From: Bacteroidales bacterium | Lineage (GTDB): Bacteria > Bacteroidota > Bacteroidia > Bacteroidales > UBA932 | NCBI GenBank assembly: GCA_022653675.1 | Contig: JALCST010000012.1 | Location: forward strand, 1 to 64,000 | DNA length: 64,000 nucleotides | Direction of reading: 5' to 3' | Part shown: positions 1 to 7,124 of the stretch, in pieces | Numbering within the stretch: position 1 is the stretch's first letter | Layout: each line of letters begins with the position of its first letter | Made by a program: the position numbers and the translations under genes | Notes under the pieces: generated by a model | Database searches by the model: none | Told to the model about the DNA's origin: nothing | Seen by the model: the letters and a program-made list of their open reading frames with translations, nothing else

Positions 1-82
1 TTCCCATTCCGAACAGAGAAGTTAAGCTCACGAGCGCCGATGGTACTGCCCAACCAGGTGGGAGAGTAGGTCATCGCCGTCT
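1..82 (+). rRNA. rrf: 5S ribosomal RNA, 3' portion
   Basis: The window opens inside a 5S rRNA gene. The stretch with CGAACAGAGAAGTTAAGCTC, GCGCCGATGGTACTG and GGGAGAGTAGGTCATCGCC matches the 3' two thirds of bacterial 5S rRNA. The 5' part, and presumably the 23S and 16S genes, lie to the left of the window. The 3' boundary is placed just before the following terminator hairpin. Confidence 0.95.
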
Positions 83-86
83 TACG

Positions 87-127
87 GGGAGACCGGACGA
101 CAATATGTCATCCGGCCTCCTTTTTTT
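87..127 (+). terminator. Intrinsic terminator of the rRNA operon
   Basis: A GC-rich hairpin whose arms contain GACCGGACGAC and GTCATCCGGCCTCC (one mismatch) encloses a short AATAT loop and is followed by seven T. It directly follows the 5S gene and would end the rRNA transcript. Confidence 0.9.
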
Positions 128-160
128 GTAAATCGCATGTTTTTTTTATATTTATGGAAT

Positions 161-925
161 ATGAAAATAGCATTGGTAACCGGTGCCACCTCCGGAATAG
201 GGAAGGCGGTGGCTGAATCCCTCGCCGAAGAGGGCTATAATCTTATAATTACAGGAAGAAGGGGCGAACTCCTGAACAGGGTTGCCTCGAACCTCGAATC
301 CGGTGGAGCGAAAGTCTTGCCGCTCTGCTTCGATGTCCGTTCGGCATTGGAAGTAAAAAGCAATATTGGCGGCCTGCCTGCTGAATGGCGCAATATTGAC
401 GTGCTTATCAACAATGCTGGGCTCGCCGTCGGTTTGAATCCGATCAACGAGGGCGTCGTGGACGATTGGGAAAGGATGATAGACACTAATGTCAAGGGTT
501 TGCTATATGTTTCACGCATCGTTTCCAATTATATGGTTCAGCGCAGGAGCGGGCATATCGTCAACTTGTGTTCCATTGCAGGCAAGGAGACCTACATGAA
601 CGGTAATGTCTATTGTGCCACAAAGCATGCCGTAGCCGCATTGACCGAAGGAATGAGACTTGACCTTCTCAAATACGGCATCAGGGTCTCGCAAATTTGT
701 CCCGGTGCGGTGGAAACGGAATTCTCCGAAGTCAGGTTCAAAGGCGACAAGGAGAAGGCGGCCAAGGTTTACAAAGGTTTCGAACCTCTCAAGGCGGAAG
801 ACGTGGCTGCCGCTATAATGTTCATGATAAACTGCCCGCAGCACGTGAACATAAACGACATGACGATCATGCCTACCGCGCAGGCCAATTCCACTGTCTT
901 CTATAAAACTCCTGAAGATCAATAA
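161..925 (+). CDS. SDR family NAD(P)-dependent oxidoreductase, YdfG-like
   Basis: This is a classical short-chain dehydrogenase/reductase of 254 aa. The N-terminal Rossmann motif is TGATSGIG (residues 7-14); NNAG follows near residue 85, and the catalytic Ser with YCATK near residues 140-160. The C-terminal part, with PQHVNIND, resembles the YdfG branch (serine/3-hydroxy acid dehydrogenase, malonic semialdehyde reductase), so reduction of a small hydroxy or keto acid with NADPH in the cytoplasm is the best guess; the substrate cannot be read from sequence. I chose ATG 161 because the family begins just before the MKIALVTG strand; an in-frame ATG at 137 would add eight atypical residues. The gene stands alone between the rRNA terminator and the blaI-type promoter. 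Confidence 0.85.
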   Translation: MKIALVTGATSGIGKAVAESLAEEGYNLIITGRRGELLNRVASNLESGGAKVLPLCFDVRSALEVKSNIGGLPAEWRNIDVLINNAGLAVGLNPINEGVVDDWERMIDTNVKGLLYVSRIVSNYMVQRRSGHIVNLCSIAGKETYMNGNVYCATKHAVAALTEGMRLDLLKYGIRVSQICPGAVETEFSEVRFKGDKEKAAKVYKGFEPLKAEDVAAAIMFMINCPQHVNINDMTIMPTAQANSTVFYKTPEDQ

Positions 926-982
926 TTACTGATCGTATGCCGCATTTTTCGCAACGTGTGGTATTCGAAAACTAAAAAAAAT

Positions 983-1014
983 AGTTGTATAACTAATTTT
1001 TTTAGTTATATTTG
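983..1014 (+). promoter_or_regulatory. Promoter with embedded dyad operator for the BlaI/M56 pair
   Basis: A Bacteroidota-type promoter is visible: TTG at 984-986, a 20-nt spacer and the -7 box TATATTTG at 1007-1014. Between the two boxes lies a perfect inverted repeat, TATAACTAA (988-996), five T, TTAGTTATA (1002-1010). BlaI/MecI repressors bind AT-rich dyads of this kind at their own promoters, so autorepression is the natural inference. A smaller ACTA-N7-TAGT dyad lies just upstream, at 971-985. Confidence 0.7.
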
Positions 1015-1033
1015 TCGTAACAAATCCAAGGAG

Positions 1034-1393
1034 ATGAAATATAAACTTACGGCAAAAGAAGAAGAGGTGATGAACTGGTTCTGGGATCGGGGACCGATGT
1101 TCGTCCGTGAACTGCTTCGGTTATATGTTGAGCCGAAGCCTCATTTCAATACCGTTTCAACGATCGTCAGGGGCCTTGAAGAGAAAGGATTCCTTTCGCA
1201 CAAGGTTTTCGGAGCTACATACCAGTATTATCCGGTTGTCACCCGCGAACAGTTCAGCGCAAAGACGCTGTCGGGGGTTATAGGGAAATATTATGGTAAT
1301 TCGCTTCTGAATGCTGTTTCAGCACTCGTGAAGGAAGAGGATATTTCTGTGGACGAACTCAGGAAAATCATCGAATCCGTAGAAAAAAAGTAA
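1034..1393 (+). CDS. BlaI/MecI/CopY family transcriptional repressor
   Basis: A 119-aa winged-helix repressor of the BlaI/MecI family, at its usual length. The N-terminal half (LTAKEEEVMNWFWDRGP, then HFNTVSTIVRGLEEKGFL) is the DNA-binding domain; the C-terminal half is the dimerisation helix. BlaI proteins hold their operon silent until a membrane M56 protease signals and the repressor is cleaved or released. The start at 1034 is set by homology, since upstream codons read through the promoter; AAGGAG touches the start codon. The gene for its presumed partner protease begins two bases after the stop codon. Confidence 0.9.
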   Translation: MKYKLTAKEEEVMNWFWDRGPMFVRELLRLYVEPKPHFNTVSTIVRGLEEKGFLSHKVFGATYQYYPVVTREQFSAKTLSGVIGKYYGNSLLNAVSALVKEEDISVDELRKIIESVEKK

Positions 1394-1395
1394 AC

Positions 1396-3024
1396 ATGGG
1401 CGCATTTCTGATATATGTTGCCAAGGTGGCGGTCGTGCTGACACTGTTCTTTCTATTCAATAATCTGCTACTGTCACGGGAAACATTCCATCGGTTCAAT
1501 CGTATATGGTGGCTTGCTAGTATCGCAGCTTCGGTGGTGATACCGTCGTTCCATTTCGGTTTTCCTTACTCTCATAAGTCCGTTGCAGCGGCTGCAGTGC
1601 CGATGCAAACAGTTGCCGGGAATGTTACGGCCTTATCCGTCCAGAGTTCCGCGCAACACTCGGCATTGCCGACCGTTGTCATGGTTTTTTTCGCCATATA
1701 TCTGGCCGGTGCCCTGACTTTCGCTGCACTATTCGTGCTTTCGTATATCCGGCTGCATAGGCAGTGCAAGGCTTGCGAATTGTTCAAAAGGGACGGCATC
1801 AATGTATACGTGTGTGAAAACGAGATGGTACCGTTCAGCTGGTGGAACAACATGATGATTTCGCGCCTCGACATGAATACTGAAAACGAGGCCATTTTCG
1901 ATCACGAGTTCTCCCATATCCGCCTGCATCACACGCTGGACATACTTCTGTGCAATTTCCTCATCGTATTCCAATGGTTCAACCCATGTTCGTGGCTGAC
2001 CAAGAGGTCGCTCCAGAAAGTCCACGAATACCAGGCCGACGAAAAGGTCCTGGAAAAGGGGAGAAGCCTCCGCAATTATCAAATGTTATTAATAAGAAAA
2101 GCTGTTGGACACAGACTCTACTCGATGGCCAACAGCTTTAACCACAATGATCTAAAATCAAGAATCACTATGATGTCAAAATCAAAGTCAAGCAAATGGG
2201 CATACGCCAAGGCGCTTTATGTCCTTCCTTTGGTGCTGCTCGTGGCGACGGCGTTCTCGACGCCGGAAGTCTCGGGCAAATGCACTGAAATCTCAAATGT
2301 CAAAGTTAGTAATTTCCAACAAAATGACACCCTGAAATGTACGTCTGTTTCTTATTCCTCCGATTTGAAGGCCGGCGGGGATACTGCGACGCTCATCATC
2401 AGGACTGTCAACGGAAAAACAGTAATCAATGCTGGGCTGTATTCCGCCAGCAAGGGTAAACCGTTATATATCGTGGACGGGAATGTTGTTTCCGGTAGTC
2501 ACGTGCTCTCTTCGATCGCCTCCGACAGCATAGAGACCATAACCGTGCTGAAGGATTCGGCGGCAGTTTCAGCTTATGGCGAACAAGGATCCAACGGCGT
2601 CATAAAAATCGTTACGAAAAAAATTACCGATGCAAAATTCAACGGAGGCGACAGTAACGAGTTTTCGAAGTGGGCCAGCATGAATCTGATCTATCCGGAA
2701 GCTGCCAAGAAGAGCCGGCAGTCCATGCGTGTTTTTGTGAATTTCAAGGTTGACGGCGAAGGAAGCGTAAGGGATGTCAAGACCTATAAGTACTATTCCA
2801 GGCCCGAAAGCAGTGGCAAACCCTTAAACGAAATAGTAGTGGTGGCTTACGGCAGCGATGAGTCAGCGCAGGTTTCGGAAAAGGATAAGGAAGCGGCGGA
2901 CAAGAGTCTCCTGGACGAAGCCGAAAGGGTAGTCAAGTCTTCACCGAAATGGGAACCTGCGATCTGCGACGGCAAGCCGGTGGATGAGGTGTACAGTTTG
3001 GTGATCCGTTTCGAGTTGAGATAA
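1396..3024 (+). CDS. M56 (BlaR1-type) membrane metallopeptidase with plug-like and TonB C-terminal domains
   Basis: A 542-aa inner-membrane protein. Hydrophobic segments lie near residues 4-24, 33-52, 95-118 and 272-289. The zinc-protease signature HEFSH is at 170-174, with a likely third ligand in HEYQAD near 210-214, as in BlaR1/MecR1. After the last membrane segment there is no penicillin-binding sensor domain. Instead residues about 340-405 resemble a TonB-receptor plug (YIVDGNVV, then SIETITVLKDSAA and GSNGVIKIVTKK), and residues about 425-542 resemble a TonB C-terminal domain (YPEAAKKS, then VFVNFKVDGEGSV). This layout is common in Bacteroidota M56 proteins. The role is probably signal-dependent inactivation of the upstream BlaI-type repressor; the signal and the target genes are unknown, and no beta-lactamase is adjacent. 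Confidence 0.85.
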   Translation: MGAFLIYVAKVAVVLTLFFLFNNLLLSRETFHRFNRIWWLASIAASVVIPSFHFGFPYSHKSVAAAAVPMQTVAGNVTALSVQSSAQHSALPTVVMVFFAIYLAGALTFAALFVLSYIRLHRQCKACELFKRDGINVYVCENEMVPFSWWNNMMISRLDMNTENEAIFDHEFSHIRLHHTLDILLCNFLIVFQWFNPCSWLTKRSLQKVHEYQADEKVLEKGRSLRNYQMLLIRKAVGHRLYSMANSFNHNDLKSRITMMSKSKSSKWAYAKALYVLPLVLLVATAFSTPEVSGKCTEISNVKVSNFQQNDTLKCTSVSYSSDLKAGGDTATLIIRTVNGKTVINAGLYSASKGKPLYIVDGNVVSGSHVLSSIASDSIETITVLKDSAAVSAYGEQGSNGVIKIVTKKITDAKFNGGDSNEFSKWASMNLIYPEAAKKSRQSMRVFVNFKVDGEGSVRDVKTYKYYSRPESSGKPLNEIVVVAYGSDESAQVSEKDKEAADKSLLDEAERVVKSSPKWEPAICDGKPVDEVYSLVIRFELR

Positions 3025-3071
3025 AATATTTGAAAGATAAAAGTTTGTTTACATTCCATCTGTTATTTCAC

Positions 3072-3104
3072 ATGCCGGCCGGCATTAGTCGACCGGCATT
3101 TTTT
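3072..3104 (+). terminator. Intrinsic terminator after the M56 gene
   Basis: Arms ATGCCGG and CCGGCAT form a hairpin with a loop of about 14 nt, followed by six T. It ends the BlaI/M56 transcript. Confidence 0.7.
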
Positions 3105-3148
3105 CGGTTAGGGCGGGTGGATGGACCTTTTCATCGGGGCCGACCTTT

Positions 3149-3299
3149 TTCATCGTAGGTAAATTGGGTAAAACGGCCATGGAAGCATCTCTAAGGCCGT
3201 TTTTGGAACCCGGAACATTCGAATGGGAAATGAAACGGAGCCCAATATCACTATAACTTGCTGATTCTCAATGGTAGTCCCCAATTTACCTACGATGAA
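3149..3299. repeat. Inverted-repeat-bounded (MITE-like) element, copy 1
   Basis: A 151-bp segment bounded by a perfect 20-bp inverted repeat: TTCATCGTAGGTAAATTGGG at 3149-3168 and its complement at 3280-3299. A second copy of the same core length and clearly related sequence is at 5153-5299, and a left-end fragment at 5330. There is no coding capacity. The structure fits a miniature inverted-repeat transposable element or a palindromic intergenic repeat; no matching transposase is in the window. It sits 80 bp upstream of rmuC. The gap 3105-3379 holds nothing else I recognise. Confidence 0.7.
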
Positions 3300-3379
3300 G
3301 TGTTCGGCATAGAGCTTTTCTTGTTCTTCGTGCAGGATATTGTGTATTTTTACAAAGTCTAATCTATAGTAAATAAGGT

Positions 3380-4699
3380 ATGGGAACGATAATACTGTCG
3401 GTGGTATGCGTGCTCCTTGTGATCGCGGTGACTTATTTGTTGGCAAGGGCGAGAAGCATGAAGGCGTTGCTCGGGATCACCGAGGAGCGGCTTGCCGAGA
3501 CCTCGAAGAAAAACGACGAACTCGTCGCAGAAAACGGCAGGTTGAATGCCGAGTGCAAAAGCAAGGACACTGAGATAAGCCTGATGATGAAACAGGCCGG
3601 CAAGGAGCAGGCGGAGCGCGACGAGCAGTTCGGAAAGCAGTTGAAACTGGTGGAGGAACAGCTGAAGAATGCCACGCAGGAGATCCTGAAGCAACGCGAG
3701 GATGATCTGCGGACCACCAACAAGGAACAGATGGATATAGTAGTCAAGCCGTTGAAGGATACCATGGACGAGGTTAGGAAGAGCATGGCGGACAACAGGG
3801 ATTCGCACAACAGGAATACCGCCGCACTCGAGAAGTCGATCGAAGACATGATGAAACGCACTACCGAGGTCGGCCTTGAAGCGGACAAACTGGCTTCCGC
3901 CCTTCGCAACGAAAGCAAGACCCAGGGCAACTGGGGAGAACTCGTCTTGAAGGAACTGCTGGAGAGCCAGGGATTGGAGGCCGGAGTCCATTTCGACGTC
4001 CAGTCCGAGCTGAAGGATGCCGACGGCAGGCCGATAATAAACGGCGAGACCGGACGGCGCATGATTCCCGACATAATACTTCATTTCCCGGACGGCAAGG
4101 ATGCCATAATCGACTCGAAAGTCTCCCTTTCCGCATTCGTGGATTATCAGAACGCGACGGACGAAGCTGCGCGTTCCGTGGCATTGAAGAGGCATATCGA
4201 GAGTGTCACCCAGCACGTTAACGAGCTGTCGAGGAAGGATTACAGCAGGAACATAGCGAAGGAGCACCAACTTCTGGATTATGTGATAATGTTCATTCCG
4301 AACGAGGGCGCGTTGCAATTGGTATTGAACAACGATTCCGGATTGTGGCGCAATGCTTTCGAAAAAGGGGTGTTCATTACAAGCGGCCAGAATCTGATTG
4401 CTGCCCTGCATATGATAGAGATGGCCTGGACCCAGGTCAAACAGGCCCAGAACCAGGAAAAGATATACGGTCTGGTGAGCGTTTTGCTCGACAGGATCGG
4501 CGATTTCGTGCGGCAATTCGACGACGTTGGAATCAAGCTCGACAAGGCCAAGGAGACCTTCGATTCGTGCATGAAGAAAGTGTATACCGGACAGCAAAGC
4601 GTGGTGGGATCCGCCAACAAGTTGATCGAGCTCGGAGGCAAGGATAACCCGAAGCGACCCGTCCCTTCCGCCCGTCCGGAATTGCCCGGCGAAAAATGA
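3380..4699 (+). CDS. rmuC: DNA recombination protein RmuC
   Basis: A 439-aa RmuC homologue. A single N-terminal membrane helix (residues about 3-21) is followed by a long charged coiled coil (about 25-140, rich in Glu, Lys and Gln) and then the conserved RmuC domain, with GNWGELVLKELLESQGL, DGRPIINGETGRRMIPDIIL, DAIIDSKVSL and YVIMFIPNEGALQL. The domain has a restriction-endonuclease-like fold, and the family limits inversions and rearrangements at short inverted repeats. That is a curious coincidence here, because short inverted-repeat elements lie on both sides of the gene. Length and architecture are normal. It appears monocistronic. Confidence 0.93.
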   Translation: MGTIILSVVCVLLVIAVTYLLARARSMKALLGITEERLAETSKKNDELVAENGRLNAECKSKDTEISLMMKQAGKEQAERDEQFGKQLKLVEEQLKNATQEILKQREDDLRTTNKEQMDIVVKPLKDTMDEVRKSMADNRDSHNRNTAALEKSIEDMMKRTTEVGLEADKLASALRNESKTQGNWGELVLKELLESQGLEAGVHFDVQSELKDADGRPIINGETGRRMIPDIILHFPDGKDAIIDSKVSLSAFVDYQNATDEAARSVALKRHIESVTQHVNELSRKDYSRNIAKEHQLLDYVIMFIPNEGALQLVLNNDSGLWRNAFEKGVFITSGQNLIAALHMIEMAWTQVKQAQNQEKIYGLVSVLLDRIGDFVRQFDDVGIKLDKAKETFDSCMKKVYTGQQSVVGSANKLIELGGKDNPKRPVPSARPELPGEK

Positions 4700-4739
4700 T
4701 TCCTTCCGGGATTTTTGATTATATTTGCGCCGCAAAAGA

Positions 4740-4812
4740 GGGGAATTAGCTCATCTGGTAGAGCGTCAGGTTCGCAATCTGAAGGTAGAGAGTTCGAGTC
4801 TCTTATTCTCCA
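4740..4812 (+). tRNA. tRNA-Ala (anticodon CGC)
   Basis: A complete cloverleaf of 73 nt. Acceptor arms GGGGAAT/ATTCTCC include the G3:U70 pair that marks alanine tRNAs. D arm GCTC/GAGC; anticodon arm TCAGG/TCTGA with loop TTCGCAA (anticodon CGC at 4773-4775, reading GCG); T arm GAGAG/CTCTT with loop TTCGAGT. CCA is not encoded, as is usual in Bacteroidota. A -7 box TATATTTG lies at 4720-4727. Confidence 0.93.
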
Positions 4813-4868
4813 CAACGAGTATTGATTATCAATGCTTTATGAAAGTGAGGGGCCAAAATGGGGACCAA

Positions 4869-4907
4869 ATAAGCCGGACGACAGACACCGTCCGGCTTAT
4901 TTTATTT
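4869..4907 (+). terminator. Intrinsic terminator downstream of tRNA-Ala
   Basis: A perfect 12-bp stem, ATAAGCCGGACG (4869-4880) against CGTCCGGCTTAT (4889-4900), with an 8-nt loop and a T-rich tail. It would end the tRNA-Ala transcript. Confidence 0.85.
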
Positions 4908-4938
4908 ATCTGTTTGTTCCAATGGTAGAGCCCGGCGA

Positions 4939-5067
4939 GAGCGCAGCACTTTTCTTCCAAATAGCTTGTAATCTGTCTTTTAGAAGAATATCATACATGC
5001 GGATATGGCAGGTTCGTCTTGTGTAAATATTTGATTGTCATACATTGGGGAGAAAAGTGCTGCGCTC
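4939..5067. repeat. 129-bp element bounded by a 17-bp perfect inverted repeat
   Basis: GAGCGCAGCACTTTTCT at 4939-4955 is repeated as its exact complement at 5051-5067, and the similarity continues a few imperfect bases inward. The AT-rich interior has no coding potential. It differs in sequence from the other inverted-repeat family in this region. It could be a second MITE-type element or a large stem-loop RNA. Confidence 0.6.
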
Positions 5068-5152
5068 GAAATGCACGTCGGCCGCCGCCTCCTGATCAGA
5101 GGAACGTTTGTGCATCGTACAGAAAGGCTTTTGCCTTTCATGGGCAAGTTTT

Positions 5153-5299
5153 CACCGTAGGTAAATTGGGTAAACAGGTTCCATAGATGTCTCCAAGGCC
5201 GATTTTCGGGAATGAGTCAGACGATAACTGATCGATATATGGTTCCAAAGAGGGCTAACTTACTGACTGTCAATGGCAGTACCCAGTTTACCTACGATA
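5153..5299. repeat. Inverted-repeat-bounded (MITE-like) element, copy 2
   Basis: Left end CACCGTAGGTAAATTGGG (5153-5170) and right end CCCAGTTTACCTACGAT (5282-5298), imperfect complements of each other. The length equals the 147-bp core of copy 1, and the interior shares AAGGCCG, TTTT, ACTG and TCAATGG blocks in the same order. The ends and the right-hand 30 bp are the best conserved parts. Not coding. Confidence 0.7.
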
Positions 5300-5329
5300 A
5301 AATAGTCCTCGTCCTTCGGGAACGTTTTT

Positions 5330-5392
5330 CGCCGTAGGTAAATCAGATAAACAAGCCTCCAAGATGTATCCCGGGCCAATTTTGAGGAACCT
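5330..5392 (+). repeat. Left-end fragment of the same element (copy 3)
   Basis: CGCCGTAGGTAAAT, then ATAAACA, CCAAGATGT and GGCCAATTTT, follow the left half of copy 2 closely. No right end is found; the similarity stops where the tandem-repeat tract begins. This looks like a truncated copy only 30 bp from copy 2, in the same orientation. Confidence 0.55.
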
Positions 5393-5401
5393 GTTGTTTG
5401 T

Positions 5402-5595
5402 CGAACCTCCGGTTTGGTTCCCACTTCGGGTGAATCGGCCTCGGAGAGCAGTCTGAGGCCTGTGTGGGAACCGAAGCTCCGGTTGGGTCTCCCGGTTTGG
5501 GACCATGAGCTCGGTGTCGAAGCTCCGGTTGGACTTCCCGAGTTGGGCACCAACCAGGTTGTACTTCCCAGTTCGGTTGGATCCCGGCTGACACC
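5402..5595. repeat. Degenerate GC-rich tandem repeat tract
   Basis: CGAAGCTCCGGTTGG occurs exactly at 5472-5486 and 5518-5532 (46 bp apart), with a diverged version at 5402-5417 and further fragments (CAGTTCGGTTGGATCCCGG) near 5568. Blocks of CCCGGTTTGGGACC type lie between. Long apparent reading frames here come from the repeat composition and resemble no protein I recognise. The tract supplies the last codons of the minus-strand gene that ends at 5600. Confidence 0.55.
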
Positions 5596-5599
5596 CGGG

Positions 5600-6838
5600 T
5601 TACCAGCTTGCGGGTAGGAGGTGGGCCCTAAAAATGGCAAAGGCCTTGTTGTAAGAGATGTAAAAATCATTTCCGATGCGGAATATGTTCTCGGCTTCGG
5701 CTTTGATCCCCGGAATGGTCGCAGTGCCCCAGTATTTGCCGTCGATATCGTTTACAGTTATATAGTTGGAATCATCTTCAGGCTTGTAACGGACATCGTA
5801 GATATATGTCCCGTCGCAGAAAAGTCCCTGTGTTACATACTGCGGGTTGCCGTCGGTAAACTGTTTTTGCGGATTGAATTTGGAATCGGTAAAGCAGTAA
5901 TCGTATTTCATGACGCCGAGAACATATTGATTGGTCTTTTCTATGTAGCTGATTCCGCGGCTGCTCATTGCGTTGACATGATATCCGGTCTCAGTCAGCG
6001 TTTCGGGGTCGATGAACGATATCCCGCACCATGAATCGTTCGAATTGTTGACGACGAGCCGGCCGAGCTTGGGATTAAAGGTAATATCGTTCGTATGTCC
6101 CGTATTGAGCGGCTGCGATACTTTTACAGTTTTCCAGGTCGCGAGATCTATTTTTACGATGACAGCAGTGTTGTTTTTTTTGTTTAAAAGTGCTTCATAC
6201 GCATATTTACCATCAGTACCTCCCCCTTGGAGAACCTTGAAGTTGCCTATTCTGGAAATGGCCTTTACCTTTTCGACCGGATACATCGCAAATCTTTTTC
6301 CGGAAGAAATGACCTCCTCCGGTGTCGGTTCGCTGATTTTGCTATCGGATACATATTCGAAATCCGCAGGAAAAACGAGGCTCGCTTTTCCGCTATATTC
6401 CTTTTTTATCCTCTCCAGCACATATCCGAGACCGCAATAAACCATATATTCGTCCGTGCCTCCGACAAGCAACTTTTTACCGCATATACGTACGATATAT
6501 CCTTTCCTTCCCAAATCCTTGATATCCTCATATAGTTTTACGCTTTCCTTACGGTTGGTTTTGCCGATAAGGATTTCATATTCGCCTGCATCGTCGCTAT
6601 CGGAAGCCGAGCCTATGATGCAGTCACCATCCTCTTCAAGCTTCGTTCCGAATTCCTTGGCATATTCTGTGATCGCCACGTTCGCTTCTACAGGACACAC
6701 TATCTCATAGGGACTGCTGCTGTCCTTGAATATGGTTATGTCTCCGGATCGGTTTCCGGATGGTTCTTTTTCGAAACCGCTTGCCGTCGCAACCGAGGCA
6801 ACAAGAGCTGCGAAAACAATCAAAGACCTTATTTTCAT
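5600..6838 (-). CDS. Secreted protein of unknown function, probable beta-propeller
   Basis: A 412-aa protein with a clear signal peptide (MKIRSLIVFAALVASVATA). Residues about 30-160 (ITEYAKEFGTKL, YEILIGKTNR, KGYIVRICGKKLLVGG, YCGLGYVLE) resemble the small N-terminal domain seen in several secreted Bacteroidota glycan-active proteins. The remainder has repeating strands ending in YEALLNKKN, GHTNDITFNPKLGRLVV and YITVNDIDGKYWGT, consistent with a beta-propeller or lactonase-like fold. I do not recognise a catalytic motif. I chose ATG 6838 because it starts the signal peptide; upstream in-frame codons do not. The last residues (HLLPASW) are encoded by the tandem-repeat tract, so the C-terminus may have been altered by repeat expansion. 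Confidence 0.6.
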   Translation of the reverse strand: MKIRSLIVFAALVASVATASGFEKEPSGNRSGDITIFKDSSSPYEIVCPVEANVAITEYAKEFGTKLEEDGDCIIGSASDSDDAGEYEILIGKTNRKESVKLYEDIKDLGRKGYIVRICGKKLLVGGTDEYMVYCGLGYVLERIKKEYSGKASLVFPADFEYVSDSKISEPTPEEVISSGKRFAMYPVEKVKAISRIGNFKVLQGGGTDGKYAYEALLNKKNNTAVIVKIDLATWKTVKVSQPLNTGHTNDITFNPKLGRLVVNNSNDSWCGISFIDPETLTETGYHVNAMSSRGISYIEKTNQYVLGVMKYDYCFTDSKFNPQKQFTDGNPQYVTQGLFCDGTYIYDVRYKPEDDSNYITVNDIDGKYWGTATIPGIKAEAENIFRIGNDFYISYNKAFAIFRAHLLPASW

Positions 6839-7124
6839 TAAATTGTATTTTATAAACATTGTATCAAAGGTAGTCAACTCACTTAAGTTTCGCAAGCGAT
6901 TCTAAAGCAATCGGGTCTTTTGTCTTTCCGATAGATTAATTGTTGATTGTCATGATTTTAATTTGTTTTTACAACAATATTGTCGTATTATTGATCTACT
7001 AAACTGATATGATTGTATAAAAACAGTTGCGACCATGGAAAAACAGGTTACAAATAAGTGACTGATTAAAAGTCGTTGACATAAGGGGTTGAACCATGCC
7101 AGCGTGAAAAGCATAATTTATATT
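6839..7124. other. AT-rich divergent intergenic region
   Basis: The region between the secreted-protein gene (minus) and the three-domain gene pair (plus) is AT-rich. A 10-bp palindrome ACAATATTGT lies at 6974-6983. I see no clear -33/-7 promoter pair, RNA gene or repeat copy; it presumably holds both promoters. Confidence 0.4.

Noticed and set aside
3359-4735. Long open frame (458 codons) on the minus strand opposite rmuC
   Set aside because: It is antisense to a well-supported rmuC gene, resembles no known protein and follows from GC-biased codon positions.
4813-4868. Possible attachment site downstream of tRNA-Ala (GGGGCCAAAATGGGGACCAAAT, a small near-repeat)
   Set aside because: No duplicated tRNA 3' end, integrase or second att copy is visible; the sequence is too short to support the claim.
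5260-5670. Minus-strand open frame rich in Pro, Gly, Ser and Thr
   Set aside because: It is composed of repeat-tract DNA and a MITE copy, has no start context or homology, and overlaps the end of a better gene.
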